Below the pieces are notes generated by a model that saw nothing but the letters and a program-made list of their open reading frames with translations, had not been told where the DNA came from and ran no database searches. DNA of 64,000 nucleotides. It comes from Acidobacteriota bacterium (GTDB lineage Bacteria > Acidobacteriota > Aminicenantia > Aminicenantales > Saccharicenantaceae). The translations under genes and the position numbers were made by a program. The stretch covers positions 62,001 through 126,000 of the forward strand of contig JBDKSB010000011.1 in the NCBI GenBank assembly GCA_039683095.1. The letters run 5' to 3'. Positions 34,039-43,302 of the stretch are shown in pieces (position 1 is the stretch's first letter; each line of letters opens with the position of its first letter).

Positions 34039-35435
34039 TTCAGGGCCTCCCGGATGGCCCGTTCGACGATCTCCTCCTCGCCCGGCTGGATCGTCCGGAG
34101 ATCGAACAGGACGGCATCCTTGTGGATGCGGGCGAAGACGGCCGGCGCGCCGAAGCGGAGGCGGCGGGCCAGCTCCTCGGGGGCGACGGCATTCGAGCGC
34201 ACGGCCAGGACTTTAGACGGCAGCGTTTCGGCCGGGACCGCGCCGCTGCCGACCTCCGAGGCGCCGTCCTCGACGGCCAGCCCGGCCGAAGCGGGGAGGG
34301 CCCGGCGGAGCGAGTCGGCCAGCTTCGCGGCCCTGCGGCCCAGCTCGTCGGGCGTCAGGGCGAGCATCCGGTAGATGGGATGGGCCTCTTCGAGCTTGTC
34401 GGGGGCGAGGAAGAGCTTGAGCGTGGCCTCGAGCGCGGCCAGAGTGAGCTTGCCGCAGCGGAAGGCCCGGGCCAGGGGGTTCTTGCGGATCCGGGCGATA
34501 CAGGCGCTCTTGCCGGCGATGAGCCCGCTCTGGGGGCCGCCGATGAGCTTGTCACCGCTGAAGCAGACGACGTCGGCGCCGGCCGCGATGCTGGCCTGGA
34601 CGAGGGGTTCGGCGGCCAGGCCGTAGCGGGCCAGGTCGACGAAAGCGCCGCTGCCGAGATCGTCGACGACCGGGACGCCGCGGGCCCGCCCGAGCGCGGC
34701 GAGGTCCTCGATCGGCGGCTCCCCGGCGAAGCCGACGATGCGGTAATTGCTGTGGTGGACGCGCAGGATGGCGCCGGTGGACTCGCCGATGGCCGCCTCG
34801 TAATCGGCCAGGTGGGTCTTGTTTGTGGCGCCGACCTCGCGGAGGACGGCCCCGCTCATGGCCATGACCTCGGGCATGCGGAAGGAGCCGCCGATCTCGA
34901 CGAGCTGGCCGCGGGAGACGATGACCTCTTTGCCGCGGGCGAGGGTGTTGAGGATGAGGACGGTCGCGGCGGCGTTGTTGTTGGCGACGGTCGCGGCCTC
35001 GGCCCCGGCCAGCTCGCGCAGGAGCCCCTCGACGTGCCGGTCGCGGGGCACGCGCTTGCCCGAGTCGAGGTCGAGGGCCAGGGTCGAGTAGCCGGAGGCG
35101 ACCGCGGCCAGGGCCCGGCCCGCGGCCGCGGGCAGGACGGCCCGGCCGAGACCGGAATGCATGATGACGCCCGTGGCGTTGACCGCCGGGGCGAGCGAGG
35201 GGGAGAACATGCGCTCGAGCCGGGCCAGGAGGCGTTCGGCCAGGGCCGCGGCGGAGACGTCGGGGTCGGCTGCGGCCGCGATCGCGCGCCGGACGGAGCC
35301 GAGCTCGTCGCGGGCCGCGGCCACGACGGCCTCGCGGCCGAAGCGGTCGAGGAGCGGGACGGCGGCGGGGTCGGCGATCAGGGCGTCGAGGGAGGGGATG
35401 CGGCGGAAGGCCGTGTTCCTGTTCGCGTCCGTCAT
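34035..35435 (-). CDS. selA: L-seryl-tRNA(Sec) selenium transferase SelA
   Basis: A 466-residue PLP enzyme that converts Ser-tRNA(Sec) to Sec-tRNA(Sec) using selenophosphate. PLP-binding Lys296 sits in FSGDKLIGGPQSG. The N-terminal tRNA-binding domain (~1-75) and NATGVIMHSGLGRA are typical of full-length bacterial SelA. It is followed with overlap by selD and selB and preceded at 21 nt by a DsbD-alpha-like gene that appears to head the operon. Confidence 0.97.
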   Translation of the reverse strand: MTDANRNTAFRRIPSLDALIADPAAVPLLDRFGREAVVAAARDELGSVRRAIAAAADPDVSAAALAERLLARLERMFSPSLAPAVNATGVIMHSGLGRAVLPAAAGRALAAVASGYSTLALDLDSGKRVPRDRHVEGLLRELAGAEAATVANNNAAATVLILNTLARGKEVIVSRGQLVEIGGSFRMPEVMAMSGAVLREVGATNKTHLADYEAAIGESTGAILRVHHSNYRIVGFAGEPPIEDLAALGRARGVPVVDDLGSGAFVDLARYGLAAEPLVQASIAAGADVVCFSGDKLIGGPQSGLIAGKSACIARIRKNPLARAFRCGKLTLAALEATLKLFLAPDKLEEAHPIYRMLALTPDELGRRAAKLADSLRRALPASAGLAVEDGASEVGSGAVPAETLPSKVLAVRSNAVAPEELARRLRFGAPAVFARIHKDAVLFDLRTIQPGEEEIVERAIREALK

Positions 35436-35456
35436 CGCGTGCCGTCCCGGAGCCGC

Positions 35457-36020
35457 CTATTTCGTGAGGGAGCTGAAGCGGAGCTTGTCGAAGATCTCGG
35501 GATGAAGGTCGGTGCCAGCGCCGGACGTCACGACCGGCACCGCGATCTCGAACGGCACTTCCCTCGGGGGCAGGCAGGAGGCGTCGTTGCAGGCCTGGTA
35601 GCTCAGCGCGCCCTTGAGCGTGCGCGGCCCCGCGGCCAGCCCGCTTTTGGCCTTGAGGAGCGCGCCCAGCACGACCTGACCCTCGTAAACGACGAGCTCG
35701 GCCTCCGAATAGGAGAAGCGGGCCCGCCGGCCCTTGGGATAGGCGATCTCGACGACCTCGAAGTCCGGGTTGTCGGCGATGGCCAGGGCGGTCGGGATCA
35801 TGAATTCGTCGAGCGGGGAGTTGTCGTTGATGTGGTAGCCCGCCTGGACGTTGAGGATGAGCGCGGCCTTGAAGGTCTCGCCGGGGCGCACGGCGTCCCG
35901 GGACAAGCAGCCCTTGACCTGGACGATCTGCGGTTCGTCCTGGGCCAGGACCCGGCCCGGCGAAAGGGTGAACGCTGCCGCCAAGACGAGCAAACCCACC
36001 GGGCTGAATCTCACGCGCAT
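35457..36020 (-). CDS. DsbD N-terminal-domain-like periplasmic protein
   Basis: A 187-residue exported protein with signal peptide (~1-26). Its immunoglobulin-like domain matches the alpha domain of DsbD: YQACNDASCLPP carries the exchange cysteines as C-x4-C, followed by REVPFEI. Alone, without the DsbD membrane part, it would pass reductant to periplasmic partners. A strong promoter lies just upstream and only 21 nt separate it from selA. Co-transcription with the selenium genes may reflect redox supply to selenoproteins, which is inference. Confidence 0.82.
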   Translation of the reverse strand: MRVRFSPVGLLVLAAAFTLSPGRVLAQDEPQIVQVKGCLSRDAVRPGETFKAALILNVQAGYHINDNSPLDEFMIPTALAIADNPDFEVVEIAYPKGRRARFSYSEAELVVYEGQVVLGALLKAKSGLAAGPRTLKGALSYQACNDASCLPPREVPFEIAVPVVTSGAGTDLHPEIFDKLRFSSLTK

Positions 36021-36053
36021 CTTGGTTTTCCTTATTGTCCGATCTCGCCGTCA

Positions 36054-36082
36054 ATTAGAGACGTTCGAGCCGCTTTTGTCAA
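36054..36082 (-). promoter_or_regulatory. Promoter of the dsbD-alpha/selA-selD-selB operon
   Basis: TTGACA-N17-TCTAAT on the minus strand, 11 of 12 consensus bases, 34 nt before the first ATG. No comparable site was seen between the dsbD-like gene and selA, so one transcript probably covers all four genes. Confidence 0.75.
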
Positions 36083-36145
36083 CACGCCGGGCCGGTCCAT
36101 TCCGCTAAGGTCCCTTCCACAAAGGGCAGGAGCTTCCCCGGATCG

Positions 36146-38011
36146 TCATTTCCGGCGAATGCCGCCGGTGGCGCCCTGGACGCCCTCCTCGAACGGCTCG
36201 GTCAGAATAGGAACGACCCAGCCCTCGGGGCTTTCCTTGAAGGTCTCGATGTCCTCGCTCACCGCCAGCGGGTGCTTCAGCGCGTTGAACCGGCCGTCGA
36301 TGTAGGCCCCGATGCTCTCCGTCTTCGGCATGGGGAAGGCGATCCAGGCGCTCCGGTCGTAATAGACGCTCCCGCCCTTGACCGGCAGCATCCGGGTCTG
36401 GTTGTTCGTGGCGAACGAATAGACGTAGCCGCGCGACACGTAGAACCAGGGCCCGTTCTGGATGTAGATGAACGGCTGCTCGAGCGAGGCCGGGCCGCCG
36501 TTGAGGTTGGGCGTGGCCATGTCCAGGTAGAGCGAGGCGAACCCGACGCCCTTGGCCTCGTCGAAGAAGCTGACCCAGGGCGTGTCCGGCCGCAGGACGG
36601 CGGCATGGTCCGGGTGCATCTTCGACGCGAGCAGGTCCAGCACCTCGGTCTTGCCGTCGCGCTTGAACGCGGCCTTGGTGAAGACGGCCTTGTTGAACAC
36701 GGCCTCGGCGTTGCGCACGGCCATGACGAACGTGTCCCGGTTCATCGTCAGGATGGACTCGACCAGGACCGCCGGCGACCCCGCGTAGAAGCGGTAGCGG
36801 ATGCCGATGTCGACGCCCTCCGGCTGCGGCAGCTTGCCCTTGAGGTTGAGCGAGTAGAAGACCGGCCCGCCCGTCACTTCCGCCGCCTCCGGGTCCGTCC
36901 AGTCGGAGCTGTGGTACCAGGCGTGGGGCGGCGCGTAGACGTCGGGGTTCCAGTGGATGGCGCCGTTGGTCTCGAGCTTGTGCTCGAGCTTGATCCCGGT
37001 CGATCTCTCGACGATCTCGTAGATGACCCCGCTTTTCTCCTGAAGCGCGATCTTGTAGAAGGCGTTCTCGATCGTCCGGCCCAGCCCCCGGCCCGTGGTC
37101 ACGACCAGGTCGGTCTGGTAGGCCGGCTTCGGCGCCCCGGGGTTGTTATAGAAAACGATATAGGTCGCCTTCGTCCCGGCCTTGATGTCCGCCAGGAAGG
37201 CCAGGCTGAACGAGGTCGTCGGGTGATAGCGGACCACCGGCTGGCCGGTCTTGGCGTCCCTCTCCACGGCGCCCAGGACCTTCGGGTCGTTCCAGGTGAC
37301 GACGTCGTAAACCTGGCTGGGGATCTCCCGATAGGTCACGTCGCCGCCCCGCCTCTCCGCCCGCACCACGCGGATCTCGTCGGGCGAGGCGAAATAATCG
37401 GCCAGGATGCCCAGCGTGGCGTGCACGGGATAGGCCGTCCGGTCGTATCCCTGTTCCTCGGAGACGACGAGCGCCAGGTAGTTCTTCCAGGCCGGGTCCC
37501 AGTAGCCTTTCCCGGCCGGCGCCGCCCCCGACGCCGCGACCACCCGGATCTCTCCCGACCTCGGCTCGACCAGGTCCACCTTCATCTCCGCGGCGGCCCT
37601 CGGCGTCCAGGCGTGCCGGGCCTTGACCTGGAAGCCGACCTTCCCGCCGGCGGCCTTGACGCCGTGCCTGTCGATCTCGCGCCCGTCCTGGTACACGAGG
37701 AAGTCCCGGACCCGCGTCCCGTCGACCGTGACCTTGTCGACGCTCCAGGCCGCGCCTGCCTCGACGCCGGCCGGGAGCTCGGCCAGCTCGAGCGCCCCCC
37801 TGACGAAGTACCAGGGCTCGCCGTCGACCGGGTAGCCGAACGACGTCGCGCCGGCCGCGATGTTGTCCGCCGCCGCCGCGGCGAGCCGGCCTGCGCCCTC
37901 CGGCCCCGTCGCCGCGCTCTGCGGGCCCTTGCCGCAGCTCGCCGCCCCGAAGGCGGATAAAATAACTAGGAGGGCGAATAGGAGCGTCCCGGTTCTTTCC
38001 GTCAACTTCAT
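36146..38011 (-). CDS. Hypothetical lipoprotein, beta-sandwich carbohydrate-type
   Basis: A 621-residue lipoprotein with Cys26 in a lipobox (FGAASC-G). The mature part is rich in aromatic beta segments such as PPHAWYHSSDW and WNPDVYAPP, reminiscent of polysaccharide-lyase or alpha-mannosidase-like beta domains, but I cannot name a family or catalytic residues. The ATG used lies seven bases after GGAGG; an ATG two codons earlier is too close. It follows the amino-sugar genes in the same direction, suggesting a glycan-related role. Confidence 0.7.
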   Translation of the reverse strand: MKLTERTGTLLFALLVILSAFGAASCGKGPQSAATGPEGAGRLAAAAADNIAAGATSFGYPVDGEPWYFVRGALELAELPAGVEAGAAWSVDKVTVDGTRVRDFLVYQDGREIDRHGVKAAGGKVGFQVKARHAWTPRAAAEMKVDLVEPRSGEIRVVAASGAAPAGKGYWDPAWKNYLALVVSEEQGYDRTAYPVHATLGILADYFASPDEIRVVRAERRGGDVTYREIPSQVYDVVTWNDPKVLGAVERDAKTGQPVVRYHPTTSFSLAFLADIKAGTKATYIVFYNNPGAPKPAYQTDLVVTTGRGLGRTIENAFYKIALQEKSGVIYEIVERSTGIKLEHKLETNGAIHWNPDVYAPPHAWYHSSDWTDPEAAEVTGGPVFYSLNLKGKLPQPEGVDIGIRYRFYAGSPAVLVESILTMNRDTFVMAVRNAEAVFNKAVFTKAAFKRDGKTEVLDLLASKMHPDHAAVLRPDTPWVSFFDEAKGVGFASLYLDMATPNLNGGPASLEQPFIYIQNGPWFYVSRGYVYSFATNNQTRMLPVKGGSVYYDRSAWIAFPMPKTESIGAYIDGRFNALKHPLAVSEDIETFKESPEGWVVPILTEPFEEGVQGATGGIRRK

Positions 38012-38171
38012 TTTCATTCCTCCCAAAAGGGTTCTTCTCCCGATCCGGGAAGATCCGTCTCTCCCGCCCGGCCCAGGCTCCGTCGCCTCCAACGGCGGCC
38101 CGCCTCCGCCGCGGGAGGGAGCCCTAAAACCGGAGAAGAACCCGATAAAGGTCCCGTCGCCCGCCTGGGCT

Positions 38172-39038
38172 TTATTTCCCGCGGGGGATGGCGTAGACGG
38201 GCACGTCGCTGTGGGCGATGACCTTTTCGGTGGTGCTGCCCAGGAAGAACCGCGACAGCTTCTTCACGGTCGTCGACATGACGATGAGCTCGTAGCCCTT
38301 CGTCCCGGCGTATTCGACGATGCCCTCCCAGCCGTGCACGGCCTTGACCACGTCCTCGCCGATCTCGACGGCCTTCTGCTCCCTCTTCTTGCGGGCCTGG
38401 AGCTTCTTGAGCACGGCGTTGAACATCTCGTCGGTCAGCCGGAAGTCGTGGCCGAAGAGCTCGAGCACGTAGACGAACATCAGGCTGGCGCCGAGCGCCT
38501 TGGCCAGCCGCCAGGCGTGGTCGCGCTCGATGTCCTCGGCGGCCGAGAAATCGGTCGGAACGAGGATCTTCTTGATGGCCTCGGGCCTGGCCGCGGTCCC
38601 CTTGGTCACCAGGACGGGCACGCGGGAGCCCCGCAGGATACGGTTGGCGACCCCGCCGATGAGGTTCTGCCCGCCGCCCGAGCCGCCCTTGCGGCCGATG
38701 ACGATGAGGTCGGCGCCTTCCTTCTTGGCCGTCCGGAGCACGGTCTTGGCCGCCGTGCCCTCGGTGACGACGATCTTTGCAGGGCAGATGTGCTCGGCCT
38801 CGCACAGCCGCTCGATCCGGGTCCTGGCCTCGGCCTTGTTGAGCTCGATCTGTTTGAGGAGCTCGGCCTCCGCCTCCGGCCAGGTCTCATAAAGGGCGGG
38901 CGCGAAGTCGGGCACGACGTGCAGGGCCGTCAGCTTGGCCTTGAACGTCCTGGCGAAGAAATCGGCGTAGGCCAGGGCTTCCTTCGACTCGGCCGAGAAG
39001 TCCGTGGCCCAGAGGACATGCTTGATCGATCGGATCAT
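38172..39038 (-). CDS. Tandem universal stress protein
   Basis: A 288-residue cytoplasmic protein made of two Usp domains (~1-145 and ~150-288). The first holds an ATP-type loop, GRKGGSGGG with a later RGS; the second has FLGSTTEKV. GGAGGG precedes the ATG. Usp proteins bind nucleotides and help survival in growth arrest; no specific partner is apparent. Confidence 0.9.
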   Translation of the reverse strand: MIRSIKHVLWATDFSAESKEALAYADFFARTFKAKLTALHVVPDFAPALYETWPEAEAELLKQIELNKAEARTRIERLCEAEHICPAKIVVTEGTAAKTVLRTAKKEGADLIVIGRKGGSGGGQNLIGGVANRILRGSRVPVLVTKGTAARPEAIKKILVPTDFSAAEDIERDHAWRLAKALGASLMFVYVLELFGHDFRLTDEMFNAVLKKLQARKKREQKAVEIGEDVVKAVHGWEGIVEYAGTKGYELIVMSTTVKKLSRFFLGSTTEKVIAHSDVPVYAIPRGK

Positions 39039-39058
39039 GGGTTCCCTCCTTGACGATC

Positions 39059-39841
39059 TCAGTATTTCTGCCAGTCCGGCTTGTGTTCGTTGACCCAGAT
39101 ATAATAGTCGGCCATCTTCAGCTGGCTCGCGGCCTCCCTGTCGAGGACGAGGATAGCCCTCGGGTGCATCTGGAGGATCGAGCCGGGGACCATGGCCGTG
39201 ACGGGCCCCTCGACCGCCTGGGAGATCGCCCGGGCCTTCTTCTTGCCGAAGCCCAGGAGCAGGCACAGGCGGCTGTCCATGATCGTCCCCAGCCCCATGG
39301 TTATGACGTGGTTCGGCACGGCCTCCTCGCCCCCGAAGTCGGCCGCCGCGTCGGCCCGGGTCTGTTCGGTCAGGGTCTTGATCCGGGTCCGCGACGACAG
39401 CGACGAGGACGGCTCGTTGAAGCCGATGTGGCCGTTCGTGCCGATGCCCAGGACCTGGACGTCGATGCCGCCGGCCGAGCGGATGGCCTGCTCGTACTTG
39501 CGGCAGGCCGCGGGGATATCGGAGGTCATGCCGTCGGGGATGTTGATGCGGTCCTTGGGCATGTTGATGCTGCTGAACAGGTGGGCCCACATGTAGCTGT
39601 GGTACGACAGCGGGTGGGCCGGCGGGATGCCGACGTACTCGTCGAGATTGAAGCTGGTCACGCCGCCGAAGTCGAGCCCGTCCTCACGGTGCATGCGCAC
39701 GAGGTTGCGGTAGAGCTGCAGCGGGGTGTTGCCGGTGGCCAGGCCGAGCACGGCGTGGGGCTTCTCCCGGACGATGCGGGCGACGATGCGGGCCGCGATC
39801 TCGCTGGCCTGCATGCTGTCGGGCTGGATGATGATCTCCAT
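39059..39841 (-). CDS. nagB: Glucosamine-6-phosphate deaminase
   Basis: Converts glucosamine 6-phosphate to fructose 6-phosphate and ammonia. At 260 residues it is typical of bacterial NagB. Catalytic residues are visible as D67 (LDEYVG), H138 and E143 in GTNGHIGFNEP. AAGGAG precedes the start. It directly follows a PIG-L deacetylase and a ROK protein, which could supply deacetylated, phosphorylated amino sugar. Confidence 0.94.
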   Translation of the reverse strand: MEIIIQPDSMQASEIAARIVARIVREKPHAVLGLATGNTPLQLYRNLVRMHREDGLDFGGVTSFNLDEYVGIPPAHPLSYHSYMWAHLFSSINMPKDRINIPDGMTSDIPAACRKYEQAIRSAGGIDVQVLGIGTNGHIGFNEPSSSLSSRTRIKTLTEQTRADAAADFGGEEAVPNHVITMGLGTIMDSRLCLLLGFGKKKARAISQAVEGPVTAMVPGSILQMHPRAILVLDREAASQLKMADYYIWVNEHKPDWQKY

Positions 39842-39857
39842 GGGCGTTCTCCTTCGC

Positions 39858-40718
39858 CTAGCGCTTGACGATCCAGTACTTCCGGACCTTCTCCTCGACG
39901 CTGGCCCGGAACCGGTCGACGTGGCCGAGGACGTAGCGGCCGACGTCCATGGCCGGGTCGAGGACGAGCGGCGTCAGGTCCATGGCGAACTGGAGCGCCT
40001 CGGCCTGGTCGGTGGCGTGCGACTGGAAAAAGACGGCGTTGGCCCGGCGCCGGCCGGGGGCGGCCAGGTCGTAGCGCTTGCCGCCCTCGACCTGGGAGTC
40101 GTAGACGCCGATGAGCCCGACCGCCAGGGCCTCGCGGCGGCCGACGTCGAGCGGGACCTTGTCCTCGTCGTCCAGCCAGTCGAGGTCGCGCCAGACCTCG
40201 CAGCCGTAGACCGTCGTCGGCCGCTCGTCGGGCTCGAGCTCGCGCAGCGCGGCCAGGACCGTGTAGGCGACGGCCACGTGGGTGTCGTGCTTGTCGGCCG
40301 GGTTGTGGGTGTAGACGACCTCGGGCCGGACGGCCTTGAGGATCTTGACCAGGTCGGCCTTCAGCCGGCCCGTGCCAACGTCCTTGGCCTCGGCGCTGGC
40401 GTAATTGAGCTGGACCAGGGCGCCGTAGTTGCCGAGGATGGCCGCCTTTTCCTGCTCCCGCCGCCGGAGCGCGGCCATTTCGGCGTCGCCGCAGGCGGCG
40501 TACTCGCCGGCCCGGGGCGAGCCGGCCCCGTTCGTCGAGACGACCCCGCCGAACCAGAGCTCGTTGCTGCTGAAGCACTTCTGGATGCCGTGGAAGGCCA
40601 TCATCTCGAGATCGTCCTGATGGGCGCCGATGCCCAGGTGGGTCACGCGCCGGAAAGCGTCCTCGACCGCCAGGCCGTCGGGGATGAAGACCGAGGCGTC
40701 GGGTTTATGGAATTTCAT
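39858..40718 (-). CDS. PIG-L/LmbE-family N-acetylglucosaminyl deacetylase
   Basis: A 286-residue zinc-dependent deacetylase-fold protein. The metal/catalytic motif is GAHQDDLEM (H33, D35, D36), with the later THNPADKHDTH supplying the remaining ligand. No signal peptide, so the substrate is cytoplasmic, probably a GlcNAc derivative. The start overlaps the ROK gene stop (ATGA) and lies behind GGAG. Position next to nagB supports an amino-sugar role. Confidence 0.88.
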   Translation of the reverse strand: MKFHKPDASVFIPDGLAVEDAFRRVTHLGIGAHQDDLEMMAFHGIQKCFSSNELWFGGVVSTNGAGSPRAGEYAACGDAEMAALRRREQEKAAILGNYGALVQLNYASAEAKDVGTGRLKADLVKILKAVRPEVVYTHNPADKHDTHVAVAYTVLAALRELEPDERPTTVYGCEVWRDLDWLDDEDKVPLDVGRREALAVGLIGVYDSQVEGGKRYDLAAPGRRRANAVFFQSHATDQAEALQFAMDLTPLVLDPAMDVGRYVLGHVDRFRASVEEKVRKYWIVKR

Positions 40719-42079
40719 GAGCGATCTCCTTTGATATCGGGCAGGCTGGCCGCGGCCACCGCCTGGCCCACGCGCCGGCTCTTTTCGTCGAGCAGGTGCA
40801 GGCGCACCCGCCCGGCCGTCGCCGGGTATTCCGTCCGCAGGACGTCCGCGGCCTTGTCCATGATCAGCTGGCCGCCCGGCCCGGACATGACCCGGCCGAG
40901 GACGAGGAGGTTCTTGAGGCCGTAGAAGACCTCGTACCAGGGGATGGTGTGGCCGAGGTAGGCGCCGATCTGCTCGAAGATGCGGGCCGCCGGGATGTTG
41001 CCCTTGGCCACCAGGGTCTGGACCTCTTTGAGCCGCTCGGGCAGCTTCATCCCGGCCGGGAACGACAGCCCGGCCGCCGCGGCCAGCCGGCCGACGGCCT
41101 GCTGGGAGAAATAGTTGGCCCCGACGCCGCGGTCGCCCGACCATTCGTCGGCCACCGCCCCCGGGTTGAGGTCGACCGGGGCGAAGGCCAGCTCGTCGAG
41201 CCAGCCCGGGATGTGGCCCTCGCCGTCGAGGAAGCCGGCCGCCTCGCTCGAGCCCATGGCCACGCCCAGGATGCCGGTCTGGCCGAGCGACAGCCGGCCG
41301 GCCAGGGCCGTGACCTCGCCGTCGTTGATGACCTCGAAGGGCACGCCCCACTCCCGGGCGACGCGGTCGAACAGGCCCTTGACCTTGGTCTCGAAGTCCG
41401 CGGCCGGCACCGAGCGGAAGAGCGAGGCGACGCGGACCTGCCGGTGGATGAGGATGCCGGCCGACGAGCCGCCGATGGCGTCGACGCGGGGCAGGTGGGA
41501 AGCGGCCTTCTTCAGGCCGGCCTGGATCATCCCGAAGTGGTACTCCGGGTCGGCGTGCTCGCCCGGCGCCCAGGGGATCTCCTCGCTCCAGACGGCCTGG
41601 CCGTCGACAACGGCCGCCACCTTGTAGTCGCTGGCGCCGAGGTCGAAGCCGATGCGGAAGCCGTCGAGGTAGCCGCCCGGGAAATGGACGGCCTCGCGGG
41701 CCTCGGGGAAAGTGGCCGGGCTGTGCAGGGCGACCTCGAAGGGATGTTCGTAGACGCCGCCCATGGTCCGGGCGTCGAAGGCCCGCGCGCCGTTCAGGGC
41801 GTAGTCGGCCTTGAGGCGCCGGCCGATCGCGGCCGGGCCCTGGACGTGGATGCGCCAGCCGCCGCGGGACCAGAGCAGGAACTTGACGACGCGCTCGACG
41901 AGACGGTAGGTCCCGTCGGGATCCGCGTCCGTCGCCGGCGCGACCGTGTCGAAGACCGAGACCAGGCCGTCTTCGCGCTCGACGGCCAGCCGGAGAGGGG
42001 CCCCGCCCGAGGCCTTGGCCCTGTCGAGGTAGGCCAGCCAGGCGGGATAGATGGGCCGGAAGCCCGGATCGTACGTCAT
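40715..42079 (-). CDS. ROK-family sugar kinase-like protein
   Basis: A 454-residue ASKHA-fold protein with a ~130-residue extension before the kinase core. IGFDLGASDYK marks the first phosphate loop, and VINDGEVTALAG probably holds the catalytic Asp. The ROK zinc motif CxCGxxGCxE is not seen. It may phosphorylate a sugar such as GlcNAc or glucose, or act as a sensor. It overlaps neighbours by four bases on both sides, so it belongs to the operon with the PIG-L deacetylase and nagB. Confidence 0.75.
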   Translation of the reverse strand: MTYDPGFRPIYPAWLAYLDRAKASGGAPLRLAVEREDGLVSVFDTVAPATDADPDGTYRLVERVVKFLLWSRGGWRIHVQGPAAIGRRLKADYALNGARAFDARTMGGVYEHPFEVALHSPATFPEAREAVHFPGGYLDGFRIGFDLGASDYKVAAVVDGQAVWSEEIPWAPGEHADPEYHFGMIQAGLKKAASHLPRVDAIGGSSAGILIHRQVRVASLFRSVPAADFETKVKGLFDRVAREWGVPFEVINDGEVTALAGRLSLGQTGILGVAMGSSEAAGFLDGEGHIPGWLDELAFAPVDLNPGAVADEWSGDRGVGANYFSQQAVGRLAAAAGLSFPAGMKLPERLKEVQTLVAKGNIPAARIFEQIGAYLGHTIPWYEVFYGLKNLLVLGRVMSGPGGQLIMDKAADVLRTEYPATAGRVRLHLLDEKSRRVGQAVAAASLPDIKGDRS

Positions 42080-43278
42080 CTGGCCTTGAACTCCACTTTC
42101 ACCGGGGCGAGCAGCCGGGCGGCCAGGCCGCCGACGCGGCGGGCCCAGGCCTTGGCGTCGGCCGGCTCGGGCGCCGTGACGCCCCGCTCCCAGCCGCCGG
42201 CCACCCAGAAGGTGAGCGACGCGCCGGGACGGGCGGCGAGCTTGAGGGCGTGGTCGGCGCCGGAATCGTTGCTGCCGCGCAGGTCGGAGGGGGCGAAGAC
42301 CGCCGCCAGGCCGACCTGGCCGGCCTGTCCGGCGCCGCGGCCCCAGGAAGAGAGGGTCCCCGCGGCCTTGTCGAGCGCGAAGGTCTCGCCCTCGAGCTTG
42401 CCCAGGCCGGGGCCGAGGACGATCGCCGCGCCCGGCTTCGCCGTCACGACGACGTCCTGCCGGGAATAGGGGTTTTCGGCGAAGGCCGAGTAATAGACCG
42501 TGACGGCGGCGTCGCCGGCGGCGGTCTTGACGGCCGGGTACTCCACCTTGACCAGGCCGCGGACCGGGCCGGGGGAGATCACCGTGACCTTGGCCTGGGG
42601 CGCGCCGGGTCCGTAGAGAGGGATGCGGGCGGCGCCGTCCCAGACCGATAGGCCGCCCAGGCCGGCCGACCCGCCGGCGCCGAGAAGGTCCTGGCCCCAA
42701 TCATGACCCTTCGTCTCGGCGGCGGGGAACTTCGGCAGGATGAGCCCGGCCTGGAGCTTGCCGTACAGGCCGATCCGTCCGCGGCTGAACTTGAAGGCGG
42801 CCAGGTCGGATTCCCAGCCGGCTTCCGCGCCGCCCGGCTCCCAGGCGCCGCGGGCGAAGGCCTTCTGCGTGGTGATGACCTGGGGCCAGCTCCGGGCCGG
42901 AGTGTAGTAACAGAGGAGCCGGGTAGTCGAGTTAGGCGGCAGGGTGCGGACGAAGGCGATCTGGTCGTGGTAGCGGTCCTTGTCGAGGTCGTCGGCCTGT
43001 GAGATAACCAGGCCGTATTCGTCCTTCCTCGAGACGTCGAAGAGGGCGTACATATAGGTATTGAAGTCGGCCGCGACCGCGGCCCGGATCCCGGCCACGT
43101 CGAGGACGATGGCCTGGTTCTCGAGGTGAAACGGCGTCGGGTTGACGATCTCGACGACGAAGTGCCTGGTGAAGCCCAGGGCCTCGGGGCCGGCCGCTCC
43201 GGCCTGGGCGGCGGCCCGGACCGGGACGAGGGCGGCCATCACTGCGGTGGCGATGACGGCGGCGCGGACGTGACGCAT
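42076..43278 (-). CDS. DUF4861-like secreted protein
   Basis: A 400-residue exported protein with signal peptide (~1-25). Its beta-rich mature domain resembles DUF4861, found with carbohydrate-active enzymes; RHFVVEIVNPTPFHLENQ and DDLDKDRYHDQIAF fit that pattern. GGAG precedes the ATG. It is first of the overlapping set with ROK and PIG-L, pointing to glycan use. The family call is moderate; no catalytic residues can be named. Confidence 0.65.
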   Translation of the reverse strand: MRHVRAAVIATAVMAALVPVRAAAQAGAAGPEALGFTRHFVVEIVNPTPFHLENQAIVLDVAGIRAAVAADFNTYMYALFDVSRKDEYGLVISQADDLDKDRYHDQIAFVRTLPPNSTTRLLCYYTPARSWPQVITTQKAFARGAWEPGGAEAGWESDLAAFKFSRGRIGLYGKLQAGLILPKFPAAETKGHDWGQDLLGAGGSAGLGGLSVWDGAARIPLYGPGAPQAKVTVISPGPVRGLVKVEYPAVKTAAGDAAVTVYYSAFAENPYSRQDVVVTAKPGAAIVLGPGLGKLEGETFALDKAAGTLSSWGRGAGQAGQVGLAAVFAPSDLRGSNDSGADHALKLAARPGASLTFWVAGGWERGVTAPEPADAKAWARRVGGLAARLLAPVKVEFKAR

Positions 43279-43302
43279 CGGCGGATCTCCTTTCCTTGTC
43301 CC

